Made by a program: the position numbers and the translations under genes
Notes under the pieces: model-generated
What the model saw: only the letters and a program-made list of their open reading frames with translations
The model's database searches: none
What the model was told of the DNA's origin: nothing
From: Candidatus Neomicrothrix sp. UBA4742
GTDB taxonomy: Bacteria > Actinomycetota > Acidimicrobiia > Acidimicrobiales > Acidimicrobilacustridaceae
Reading direction: 5' to 3'
NCBI GenBank assembly: GCA_002403895.1
Contig: DHIQ01000063.1
Location: 1-15,458 of the forward strand
DNA length: 15,458 bases
Shown: positions 6,573 through 14,321 of the stretch, piece by piece
Layout: the number at the start of each line of letters is the position of its first letter
Position numbering within the stretch: the first letter of the stretch is position 1

Positions 6573-7711
6573 CCGGCGGCGTCGAGATCGCCGGGGTGGG
6601 GCTCCACCCGTTCGGCCGCTTCGGCGAGACGACGGCCACCGAGCTCGGGGGGTCGGCGGTGCGCGACGCCCTGGCCGATGTCGGATGGAGCCCTGACGAG
6701 ACCCGCCGCCGGATCGGCGCCGCCTTCTGCGCCACCGCGTACGGAGGCGTGGCCGCCGGCCACCGGGTACTCGGCACGCTGGCACTGACCGGGATGCCCA
6801 TCGTCGACGTCGAGGCCGGGTGCGCGTCCGGGGGGGCGGCGCTGGCCCTGGCCGCCACGTCCCTACGCTCGGGCCAGCACGACGCCGTGCTCGTGGTGGG
6901 GGTCGAGAAGATGCCCAAGGGCATCATCCGCTCGTCGTTCTTCGAGCCGTGGCGCGAGCAAGCCGGCCTGGCGGCCACGCCCGCCTACTTCGCCCTGCGA
7001 GCCCAACGGCTGCTGCGCGAGCACGGCCTCACCGCCGACGACCTCGCCGCCCTGGTGGTGAAGAACCGGCGGTGGGGGGCGATGAACCCCGATGCCATGT
7101 TCCGCTCGGAGGTCACCGCCGAGCAAGTGCTGGCCTCTCGGGTGGTGAGCGCGCCGTTGCACCTGTGGATGCTGTGCTCGCCGAACGAGGGCGCCGCCGC
7201 CATGGTGCTCCGCCGATCCGACCACGGGGTACAGCTGGCCGCCGCCGCTCTGCGCAGCCACCTGCCGGGCAGTGTGCTCGACGAGTCGACCCCTCTCGCC
7301 GGCATCGATGACGCTGACATCACGCCGCCCACCGCCCTGGCCGCGGCCGACGCCTATGAGGCCGCCGCCATCGGGCCCGCCGACCTCGACGTCGTCGAGT
7401 GCCAGGACACCGACGCGGCGCGCGAGCTCCTTTCGTGGACCGAGCTGGGGCTCTGCGCCGCGGGCGACCAGCCCGCGCTCCTGGACGCCGAGGCCCGCGG
7501 GGCCGGCCGGGCCGGGCCGGCGATCAACCGGTCGGGTGGGCTGCTCTCGAAGGGTGAGCCGCTCGGCGCCTCGGCCCTCGGTCAGGTGGTCGAGCTCGTC
7601 CGCCAGCTGCGGGATCAGGCGGGTGAGCGCCAGGTGCCGGGGGCCCGGGTGGGACTGGCCCACACGATCGGCCGAGGCGCCAACGCCAGCGTCACCATCG
7701 TTACCCGCTGA
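6569..7711 (+). CDS. Thiolase family protein (lipid-transfer/SCP-x type) with Cys nucleophile
   Basis: This 380-residue thiolase-fold enzyme keeps the nucleophile as Cys85 in VEAGCASGGAALA (81-93). The usual GHP motif reads KGEPLGAS (328-335), with Glu in place of His, after NRSGGL (320-325). The final CxG region reads AHTIGRGANASV, with no Cys. It may cleave or form a C-C bond with a covalent acyl-Cys step, but the second acid/base Cys and the GHP His of classical thiolases are missing. The GTG at 6569 overlaps the DUF35 stop (GTGA), and the conserved sequence EIAGVGLHPFGRF starts at once. It is the last gene of the + strand catabolic operon. Thiolytic cleavage of a beta-ketoacyl-CoA is the simplest guess. 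Confidence 0.87.
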   Translation: MTGGVEIAGVGLHPFGRFGETTATELGGSAVRDALADVGWSPDETRRRIGAAFCATAYGGVAAGHRVLGTLALTGMPIVDVEAGCASGGAALALAATSLRSGQHDAVLVVGVEKMPKGIIRSSFFEPWREQAGLAATPAYFALRAQRLLREHGLTADDLAALVVKNRRWGAMNPDAMFRSEVTAEQVLASRVVSAPLHLWMLCSPNEGAAAMVLRRSDHGVQLAAAALRSHLPGSVLDESTPLAGIDDADITPPTALAAADAYEAAAIGPADLDVVECQDTDAARELLSWTELGLCAAGDQPALLDAEARGAGRAGPAINRSGGLLSKGEPLGASALGQVVELVRQLRDQAGERQVPGARVGLAHTIGRGANASVTIVTR

Positions 7712-7901
7712 CCATTTCGCCCTGAGGGATTACGATCTCGAGGTCGCGGAAGCGAACGGGTTGGGCACGTGCACAACGACAGTCGGGAGATCCGTGGCGG
7801 GCGCCCATCGACATGTCAGGGCTCGTGCCCGAGTATGACTTCAGTCACATCTTTCAGGGTTCCGGCCGTGCTGGAATCAGAGGCTCTTCCGGGGGGAAGC
7901 T
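7712..7901. other. 190-bp intergenic region before the lipase
   Basis: This gap separates the catabolic operon from the secreted lipase gene. It contains the palindrome GCACGTGC at 7765-7772 and the short hairpin GGGC-TCGT-GCCC at 7819-7830, just upstream of TATGAC (7834-7839), a possible -10 box. No convincing -35 box and no clear terminator for the upstream operon are seen. The region probably contains the lipase promoter. Confidence 0.35.
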
Positions 7902-9113
7902 ATGGACGGCAGGACTTCGCAGGTCACGGGCCGCACGCCAGGACGAACGATGCGGTTGGTCGCCGCGCTGGTGCTGGTCGCCGCGGCGGTCGGTGTCTGG
8001 GGCGGCGCGCCATCGGCGGAAGCCACTCCGTCGAAGTCGGTCACGGTGCTGCTCGTACATGGTTACAACCCGACATCGACGTCGACGGATTGTGGTGGCG
8101 ATTTCGATTCGATGATCAGCCAGATGCGCTCAGGGGGTTTCACCGGCTCGATGGTAAAGGTCGGCTACTACTCGGGGGACTACAACTGCAACGTCAACCT
8201 GCACTCCTACGGCACCTACGGCGATCGGGATTCGTGGAAAAGCATCGCCAAGGCGCTCTCGTCGTACGTGTACAACACCTACACGCGCAACGGCATCGCG
8301 GTCGATCTGGTGGGCTACTCGATGGGCGGGCTCATCGTTCGCGGCGCGGTCTACGGGGCGCAGAAGGGCGAGGCCGGATTCTCCGCTCCGGTAAATGTGT
8401 CCGACGCCGTTACCCTCGGTGCCCCCCACAACGGCGCCGCGTGGTATTCGAACGCCTGCCTGTGGGGTCAGTGCTCGTCCCTCGCTCCGGGTTCGACGGA
8501 TCTCAACTGGTTGAACCAGAACGGGAATCCGCAGGGAAGCGCGGGCACGACGTGGTCCGCGTTCGGCTCCTACAACGATGACGTGGTGCCGTGGAACTCA
8601 GCGATCTACATGAGTATCCCCACCGACCACAAGGTCGTGTTTGCCAACGTGTCCCACACCGGATTCATTCACCCGAACTACATGCACGCCTGGGCGGTGG
8701 TGAACCGGGCAAGCAGCGGCCTCGGCACGGTGCCCGCGGTGCTCAAGTCGGGCATCAGCTCGGCCAAGTGCGTCGACGTGAAGTACGCAAACACCTCCAA
8801 CGGGACGCCGGTGCAGATCTATGACTGCAACTACGGCAGCGCGCAGATCTGGACCCGCAATGCCAGCGGATCGACGGTGATCACCGCGCTCGGCAAGTGC
8901 CTCGACATCAGCGGTTCCAATACCGGCAACGGCACCAAGGTTCAGCTCTACGAGTGCAACAACACCGATGCCCAGAAGTGGACGATCAACCCGACCGACC
9001 ACACCATCCGCGGCCTCGGCAAATGCCTCGACGACCCGGGTTCGAACATCACGAACTTCACCCAGCTCCAAATCTGGGACTGCAACGGCACCGCCGCCCA
9101 ACGCTGGTACTGA
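7902..9113 (+). CDS. Secreted alpha/beta-hydrolase lipase with C-terminal ricin-B lectin domain
   Basis: This 403-residue protein begins with a Sec-type signal: basic residues through Arg18, a hydrophobic stretch (19-35), and likely cleavage after AEA (39-41). The hydrolase domain (about 46-270) shows LLVHGYNP (50-57), the nucleophile elbow GYSMGG (138-143) with Ser140, a probable catalytic Asp at 226 or 227 in YNDDVVP, and His252 in SHTGF. Four cysteines (64, 96, 186, 191) could form disulfides. Residues about 279-403 form a beta-trefoil lectin with three QxW repeats: QIW at 315, QKW at 358 and QRW at 400. It should be exported, bind a glycan and cleave an ester nearby. The ATG at 7902 has GGGGGGAAG upstream; Met17 is a weaker alternative start. 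Codon use looks less G/C-biased than in its neighbours, a hint of acquisition. Confidence 0.9.
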   Translation: MDGRTSQVTGRTPGRTMRLVAALVLVAAAVGVWGGAPSAEATPSKSVTVLLVHGYNPTSTSTDCGGDFDSMISQMRSGGFTGSMVKVGYYSGDYNCNVNLHSYGTYGDRDSWKSIAKALSSYVYNTYTRNGIAVDLVGYSMGGLIVRGAVYGAQKGEAGFSAPVNVSDAVTLGAPHNGAAWYSNACLWGQCSSLAPGSTDLNWLNQNGNPQGSAGTTWSAFGSYNDDVVPWNSAIYMSIPTDHKVVFANVSHTGFIHPNYMHAWAVVNRASSGLGTVPAVLKSGISSAKCVDVKYANTSNGTPVQIYDCNYGSAQIWTRNASGSTVITALGKCLDISGSNTGNGTKVQLYECNNTDAQKWTINPTDHTIRGLGKCLDDPGSNITNFTQLQIWDCNGTAAQRWY

Positions 9114-9171
9114 GGACACTCACCACCGACTAGCAACCGTGCCGTGTCAAGGGTAGGTCGGGCGCGGTCCG

Positions 9172-10593
9172 TCAGGCGCTGAGGCTCTCGAAGAGGGCGA
9201 CGTACTGGGCGAGGTGCCGGTCACCGAGGAACTGAGCAAGCACACGCGCGCGCCCGGCTACCCCGAGTCGCTCGGCGAGCTCGCGGTCGTCCAAGAGGCG
9301 GGCCATCGCCGCGGCGAGGGCATCGAGGTCGAAGGGATCGGCGATCAGTAGACCGTCGCGCTCGTTGACGATCTGGTCCTGGATCCCGCCGACGCGACTG
9401 GCGATCATCGGCTTCGCCTTCCACATCGCTTCGGTGACGGTCAGCCCGAACCCTTCGACAATGCTCTTTTGCACGACCAGGTAGGCGTGGCGCTGCAACG
9501 CGTTGATGATGATGGCGTTCTCGTCGACGTCATCCATCGGGATGGAAGCAAGGTGGACGCGCCCGCGGATGGACTCGGGCACGGCCCGCCAGCGGGCGCG
9601 GCACTCGGCCAACACCTCGGCGCCCTCCGGGTCGTCGGTCACTCCGGACACGTCCGGCCCGGCGAGCATGAGGTGGGCGTCGTCGGGACCGGTTGCGGCC
9701 ATTCTGACGAACCCCTCGAGGACGCCGGCCATGTCTTTGAGCCGGTCCCACCGGCTCACCTGCACGATGAGCCGCGTGTCGTGCGGCGGCGGCGGACCAT
9801 CGGCGATGAGGTTCGTATGGTGCCGGACGGTGCCCTGGGAGCCGTCGCGGCGTTCGAAGCGGACGGGACCCTCCGGATCCACGCCGGCGACCAGGCCCAC
9901 GGTGGCGAGGACCGCGGTAACCGTTCCCGGATCCAGCTCGCGGTTCTTGGCCGAGAACGGATCGATCGACGGCGGGATTACGACGAGTCGCTCCCGGTCC
10001 ACCCAATCCGGCACGTATTCCGCCCGTGAGAACACGAAAGCGTCGGCGCGTTCGATGTAGGACCTGAGGAACGCCCACGCCTCGTCGGTCGCGTCGTTGC
10101 GGGTGTCGCGCCCGACGTGACAGCGCCACACGACGCGGACGCCGGTCGCACGGAGGCCGTCGACCATGCCCGCGGTCTGGGGGTCGTGGAGTAGCACGAT
10201 GTCGCGCGCGCCGATCTGGGTGAGCATCTCGGCGAGATTGATGCCGAGGACCCGTTCGTAGCAGGCGTGCTCGACCTCGCCGAGGGGACCGCCGTCGCCC
10301 GGGTCGCCGTGCAAGAGGTTGTGCAGGCGCTTCGTGATGGCGAAGAACTCCGGCTCGCCGTTCAGCACGAGCCACCGGTTCTCGATCTGCGCACCGCGCC
10401 CGTACGCGAGCAGCGTCTGGAGCATCTCGGCGACGCCGCCACCATGGGCCGTCGCGTTGACATGCCAGATCGTGCGGTCCCCGAAAGTCGCCTTCGCTCG
10501 CACCGCGGAATCCGACAAGCGGCGGGCGCGTTCGGGTGTCAGGATGCTCGAAAGCCGCTCTAGCGGTAGCGCCTTGACCTCGACTTCCTGCAT
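9172..10593 (-). CDS. treT: GT4 glycosyltransferase, TreT-like trehalose synthase
   Basis: This 473-residue GT-B glycosyltransferase looks complete. N-terminal motifs are IWHVNATAHGGGVAEML (42-58), LLHDPQTAGM (134-143) and VWRCHVGRDT (155-164). The nucleotide-sugar half has VSRWDRLKDMAGV (279-291), with Arg281 and Lys286 as expected for diphosphate contacts, and EGFGLTVTEAMWKAKP (380-395) with the GT4 E-x7-E pair Glu380/Glu388, followed by VGGIQDQI. This combination is typical of TreT, which makes trehalose from NDP-glucose and glucose, and of related trehalose phosphorylases; I cannot separate the two by eye. The ATG at 10593 has AAGGA eight bases upstream. It stands alone, convergent with the lipase (58 bp apart) and 102 bp downstream of the ACAD operon, so it probably has its own promoter. 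A role in osmoprotection or storage is inferred. Confidence 0.82.
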   Translation of the reverse strand: MQEVEVKALPLERLSSILTPERARRLSDSAVRAKATFGDRTIWHVNATAHGGGVAEMLQTLLAYGRGAQIENRWLVLNGEPEFFAITKRLHNLLHGDPGDGGPLGEVEHACYERVLGINLAEMLTQIGARDIVLLHDPQTAGMVDGLRATGVRVVWRCHVGRDTRNDATDEAWAFLRSYIERADAFVFSRAEYVPDWVDRERLVVIPPSIDPFSAKNRELDPGTVTAVLATVGLVAGVDPEGPVRFERRDGSQGTVRHHTNLIADGPPPPHDTRLIVQVSRWDRLKDMAGVLEGFVRMAATGPDDAHLMLAGPDVSGVTDDPEGAEVLAECRARWRAVPESIRGRVHLASIPMDDVDENAIIINALQRHAYLVVQKSIVEGFGLTVTEAMWKAKPMIASRVGGIQDQIVNERDGLLIADPFDLDALAAAMARLLDDRELAERLGVAGRARVLAQFLGDRHLAQYVALFESLSA

Positions 10594-10695
10594 CCGGACA
10601 TCCTTACAGTCTCCATGCCCGAGCCTGGTGGAGGCGCAGATCGGGCTCGCAGCCTTTTCCGTTTGGGTAGGTCGTCTTCGCTGACGCGGTACGGG
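10594..10695. promoter_or_regulatory. Gap with probable promoter of the glycosyltransferase
   Basis: This 102-bp gap lies between the end of the double ACAD gene and the start of the glycosyltransferase, both on the - strand. It holds the glycosyltransferase ribosome site (AAGGA on the - strand) and a weak inverted repeat, CGAGCC at 10620-10625 with GGCTCG at 10644-10649. No T-run follows the repeat in the - strand direction, so termination of the ACAD operon here is only possible. Confidence 0.3.
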
Positions 10696-12894
10696 CTACG
10701 GGTCCTTGGGCAGGCCGAGGAGCCGCTCGGCGATCACATTGCGCTGGATCTCGCTGGTCCCGCCGGCGATGGACAGCGCCCGATTGCCGAGGAACCCACC
10801 GGCCCAGATGGCGCCGGCGCCCTCGCCCGTGACCGCGTCGGCGCCGAGCAGGGCGAGCCCCGCCTCCTGCACGGCCTGCTCGTGCTCGACCCCGAGGAGC
10901 TTGCGCACGCTGGCCTCCGGGCCCGGCTGACCGCCGCCCAGGGCCCGCAGGGTGGTGCGCAGCCCCAGCATGGCGATGGCGTGGGCGTCGATGACCAACC
11001 CGCCCAGCCGGTCCCCGACGATGGCGTCATCGAGCAGTCCCCGCGAGCCCGCCAGCTCGAACAGTGCCGCCACCCCGGGCCCGAACGACGAGCCCGACGC
11101 CATCGAGACCCGCTCGTTGGCGAGGGTCGTCCGGGCGCACGCCCACCCCTCTTGGGCCCCACCGACCAGGCAGTCGTCGGGCACGAACACGTCGACCAGC
11201 GAGATCTCGTTGAACATCGCCACGCCGGTGAGCTCGCGCAGCGGCCGCACCTCGATGCCGGGCGTGGCCATGTCGACCAGGAAGCACCCGATCCCCTCGT
11301 GGCGGGGCGCCTCCGGGTCGGTGCGGGCCAGACAGATCGCCCAGTCCGCTAGCTGGGCCATCGTGGTCCACACCTTCTCGCCGGTGATCGACCAGCCGCC
11401 CTCGACCCGGTTGGCCATCGTGGTCAGCGACGCCAGATCGCTCCCCGCCCCCGGCTCCGAGAACATCTGGCACCAGGTCAGCTCGCCCCGCAGCGACGGC
11501 CCGACGAAGCGCTCCCGCTGCTCCGCCGTGCCATGGCCGATGATGGTCGGCAGCACCCATGCGGCCACCTGGAGATGGTCGCGGCGCACCCGGGCCGCGG
11601 CCAGCTCGGCATCGATGGCGAGCTGCTCCACCGGCGTGGCATCGAGGCCCCAGGGGCGCGGCCAATGGGGGACGAGGTAGCCGGCATCGGCCAGCATTGC
11701 CCGCCACTGCGACTTGTCGTGCCGGGCGAGCTCGTCGACCAGGGCCCGGGTGCGGGCCCGAGCCGGTTCGGCTTCGGCCGGAAGCTCGATTGACATCGTG
11801 CGTCGCTGCCCCTGAGCCACGGCGACAGCGACCCGGGCCCGAGCCGCGGCCGGGTCGGGCAGCAGGCAGCGCAGGGCGGTGGCCCGCTTGAGGTAGAGGT
11901 GGGCATCGTGCTCCCACGTGTAGCCGATCCCGCCGAGTACCTGGATGCAGTCCTTGGCGCAGCGGAAGCCGGCCTCGGGGGCGAGGGCGGCAGCCGCGGC
12001 CTGGGCGAGTGCCCGCCCCGGCTCGTCGGCGTCGTCGAAAACTCGGGCTGCGTCCCACACCGCGGCCCGGGCCGCCTCGAGGGCGACGAGCATGTCGGCG
12101 CACCGGTGCTTCACCGCCTGGAACTGGCCGATCGGCCGCCCGAACTGCACCCGGACCTGGGCGTACTCGGCCGCGGTGGTCACGCACCAGTCGGCCAGCC
12201 CGACGGCCATCGCCCCGCACAGCACCTCGGCCAAGCGCACGGGATCGGCGGCCCCCGCCGGGGCCAGCCAGCGGTCGGCGTCGACCACCACCCCGTCGAG
12301 GCGAACCTCGGCCAGCCGGCTGGTGGCATCGAAGCCGGGCAGCTCGCGCACCTCGACATCAGCGCGATCGGCGATGCACCAGGCCACGTCCCCAACCAGC
12401 TGGCCGTCGTGCCCATCCCCGACGACCACTGGTAACAGGAAACGGTCGGCCACCGCCCCGCCCCACACCGCACGGGCCACGCCCGCCACCCGGCGACCGG
12501 CGCCGCTGTCGGTGACCTCCAGATCGGCCTCGGCGGCGAACCCGCCAGCCGCTCCCCCGGCGGCGAGGGCGCGGGCCAGCTCGGGATTGCGCCCCCAGCG
12601 GTCGATCGCCGCCGCCGCGATCACCGTGGACAGAATCGGACCCGGCGCGCAGACCCGACCCAGCTCCTCGAGCACCACCACCAGCTCTGCCAGCCCGTAG
12701 CCCTGGCCGCCGTGCTCGGGCGACACCGCCAAACCCAGCCAGCCCAGCTCCGCCAGCTCTCCCCAGAACGGTGGCAACCGGTCGACCTCGGCCTCGAGCA
12801 TCCGGCGGGCCGCACCCGACAGGTCCCGCGCCGCGACCCAGCGCTGCACCGTCGCCGCCAACTCGGTGTGGTCGTCGAGCAGGCCGATACCCAT
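10696..12894 (-). CDS. Fused double acyl-CoA dehydrogenase (FadE34-like architecture)
   Basis: This 732-residue protein consists of two ACAD modules joined near residues 350-370. The N-half (1-350) has RVQFGRPIGQFQAVKH (248-263), which contacts FAD, and GGIGYTWEHD (321-330), but no Glu at either known catalytic position. The C-half has WCQMFSEPGAGSDLAS (474-489) and ITGEKVWTT (503-511) for flavin and substrate, and Glu594 in TLANERVSMA at the isovaleryl/long-chain-ACAD base position; the medium-chain base position is Gly711 in IAGGTSEIQ. The halves thus look complementary, like the alpha2beta2 steroid ACADs (FadE28/FadE29) fused into one chain, as in mycobacterial FadE34. It would desaturate an acyl-CoA with a bulky substituent. 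The ATG at 12894 overlaps the ferredoxin stop by one base (TGATG) and has GAGGTGG just upstream. Last gene of its operon. Confidence 0.9.
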   Translation of the reverse strand: MGIGLLDDHTELAATVQRWVAARDLSGAARRMLEAEVDRLPPFWGELAELGWLGLAVSPEHGGQGYGLAELVVVLEELGRVCAPGPILSTVIAAAAIDRWGRNPELARALAAGGAAGGFAAEADLEVTDSGAGRRVAGVARAVWGGAVADRFLLPVVVGDGHDGQLVGDVAWCIADRADVEVRELPGFDATSRLAEVRLDGVVVDADRWLAPAGAADPVRLAEVLCGAMAVGLADWCVTTAAEYAQVRVQFGRPIGQFQAVKHRCADMLVALEAARAAVWDAARVFDDADEPGRALAQAAAAALAPEAGFRCAKDCIQVLGGIGYTWEHDAHLYLKRATALRCLLPDPAAARARVAVAVAQGQRRTMSIELPAEAEPARARTRALVDELARHDKSQWRAMLADAGYLVPHWPRPWGLDATPVEQLAIDAELAAARVRRDHLQVAAWVLPTIIGHGTAEQRERFVGPSLRGELTWCQMFSEPGAGSDLASLTTMANRVEGGWSITGEKVWTTMAQLADWAICLARTDPEAPRHEGIGCFLVDMATPGIEVRPLRELTGVAMFNEISLVDVFVPDDCLVGGAQEGWACARTTLANERVSMASGSSFGPGVAALFELAGSRGLLDDAIVGDRLGGLVIDAHAIAMLGLRTTLRALGGGQPGPEASVRKLLGVEHEQAVQEAGLALLGADAVTGEGAGAIWAGGFLGNRALSIAGGTSEIQRNVIAERLLGLPKDP

Positions 12895-13091
12895 CAGCCC
12901 ACCTCGTCGGCCTGCAGCGTTATGGCCTTCACCGGGCACCCGTCGGCCGCCGCGGTGACATCCTCGTCGGTGTCCCCGCCGGGGTCGATCACGACCGCTT
13001 TCAAGTCGTCGTCGAGGTCGAAGGTGGCCGGCGCGTAGAACGAGCAGTTCCCCGATCCGATGCAACGCTCACGATCGATGGCGATGCGCAT
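12894..13091 (-). CDS. Small one-cluster ferredoxin (P450-type)
   Basis: This 65-residue acidic ferredoxin has CIGSGNC (Cys10, Cys16) and a distant Cys52 followed by Pro53, with Ser13 where a four-cluster ferredoxin would have Cys. This CxxXxxC...CP pattern holds a [3Fe-4S], or sometimes [4Fe-4S], cluster and is typical of ferredoxins that feed electrons to actinobacterial cytochromes P450. The ATG at 13091 has a perfect AGGAG six bases upstream, and that site overlaps the TAG of the amidohydrolase gene. The stop overlaps the start of the double ACAD. No P450 gene is in the window. It may serve a P450 encoded elsewhere, or accept electrons within this pathway. Confidence 0.9.
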   Translation of the reverse strand: MRIAIDRERCIGSGNCSFYAPATFDLDDDLKAVVIDPGGDTDEDVTAAADGCPVKAITLQADEVG

Positions 13092-13100
13092 GAGTGGCTC

Positions 13101-14321
13101 CTATCGCTCGGTGCCTGTGGGGCCGGAGGTCGGCAGGCACAGGGGTGGGAGGGGATGGCGAAACAGGGCGGCGGCGTTGGCGTGGCAGACCCGCCGCTGG
13201 TCGTCGACGGGCAGGCCCGCCAACCGCTGGGCCAGGAACCCCTGGGTGTCAGGCCACGTCGAGTCGGCATGGGGGTAGTCGACCTCGATCATGATGTGGT
13301 CGACGCCGATGCGGTCGCGGATCGGCCAGATGGACGGATCGTCGAGCGAGCAGAACCAGAAGTTACGCAGCAGCACGTCGGTGGGGGTCAGCTCCGACGA
13401 TGGCCAGGCCTGGCGGCCGTGCCCGGACCAGTCATGGATGTAGTCGAGCCGGTCGGCCAGCATCGGCACCCAGCCGATGCCGCCTTCGCTCATGGCGATG
13501 CGCAGGTCGGCGAACCGCAACGCGACGCCCGACCAGAGCCAGTCGATGCAGGCGGTGAGCGACAGCGACGAGAACAGGGTGGCCGCCACCTCGACCAAGG
13601 GGCCATCGGCGGCGAGGTCCATCATCCCCGAACTACCGACGTGGAGGCACACGACGGTGCCTGTCTCGACGCACGCGGCCAGCACCGGATCCCACCACCC
13701 CGAGTGCAGCGACGGGTACCCGAGCCGGTGGGGTTGCTCGGGCAGGCTGACGGCCACGAAGCCGCGCTCGGCATTGCGCCGGATCTCCCCGGCGGCGGCG
13801 TCAGCGTCGGCCAGGTAGGTGATGCCCAGGGGCACGAAGCGCTCCGGGTGGGGCGTGCACCACTCCTCGAAGATCCAGTCGTTCCACGCCCGCACGCAGG
13901 CCAGGCCGAGCTCGGGGTCGGAGCACCCTGAGTAGATCGCGCCACAGAAGCCGGTGATCTGGCTGGGGAAACTCACCGAGGCCCAGATGCCGGCCAGGTC
14001 CATGTCGGCCACCCGGGCGGACGGATCCCAACACCCGCGCCGCATCTGATCGAACCGCACCGGCTCCATCGGTGATTCGTCCCTCGACCGCCCCACCACG
14101 GCGTTGAGCCCCACCTGAGGATAGGCCTGGCCGTCGAACACCCAGATCTCGTTGCCCTTCGACGTGGTCCTCACGAACGGGGCACGATCAGCCAGTACGG
14201 CCGGCATCCGTCCCTCGAACAGGTGCCGGGGCTCGACCACGTGATCGTCGACCGAGATGACCGTGAACCGGGTCTCCACTCGGCCCGGGTCGGCCAGCAG
14301 CCCCGGATCGCGGGCGCTCAC
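13101..14321 (-). CDS. Amidohydrolase family (amidohydrolase 2, ACMSD-like) metal-dependent hydrolase/decarboxylase
   Basis: This 406-residue TIM-barrel protein has SVDDHVVEP (23-31), where Asp25 and His27 form the first metal motif, His227 in CLHVGSSG, Glu279 in MSEGGIGWVP (277-286), and Asp348 in EVDYPHADSTWP (346-357). This is the full ligand set of the ACMSD-like amidohydrolases, which decarboxylate or hydrolyse ring-derived acids. I chose the GTG at 14321 because it overlaps the kinase stop codon (GTGA); the GTG at Val15 is an alternative, since conservation begins near residue 18. It is followed nine bases later by the ferredoxin start. Related proteins are common in actinobacterial steroid and aromatic catabolic clusters, often without known substrate. 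The reaction here is not determined. Confidence 0.88.
   Translation of the reverse strand: MSARDPGLLADPGRVETRFTVISVDDHVVEPRHLFEGRMPAVLADRAPFVRTTSKGNEIWVFDGQAYPQVGLNAVVGRSRDESPMEPVRFDQMRRGCWDPSARVADMDLAGIWASVSFPSQITGFCGAIYSGCSDPELGLACVRAWNDWIFEEWCTPHPERFVPLGITYLADADAAAGEIRRNAERGFVAVSLPEQPHRLGYPSLHSGWWDPVLAACVETGTVVCLHVGSSGMMDLAADGPLVEVAATLFSSLSLTACIDWLWSGVALRFADLRIAMSEGGIGWVPMLADRLDYIHDWSGHGRQAWPSSELTPTDVLLRNFWFCSLDDPSIWPIRDRIGVDHIMIEVDYPHADSTWPDTQGFLAQRLAGLPVDDQRRVCHANAAALFRHPLPPLCLPTSGPTGTER

Noticed and set aside
7819..7830. GGGC-TCGT-GCCC hairpin as terminator of the upstream operon
   Set aside because: The stem is only four pairs and no T-run follows, and it lies over 100 bases past the stop codon.
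7769..8581. + strand open frame starting before and overlapping the lipase
   Set aside because: It is in a different frame from the lipase, which has a signal peptide, catalytic motifs and a strong ribosome site. The overlapping product resembles no protein family.
10617..10649. GC-rich inverted repeat followed by TTTTCC on the + strand as an intrinsic terminator
   Set aside because: The T-run lies in the + strand direction, but no + strand gene ends there; in the - strand direction no T-run follows.
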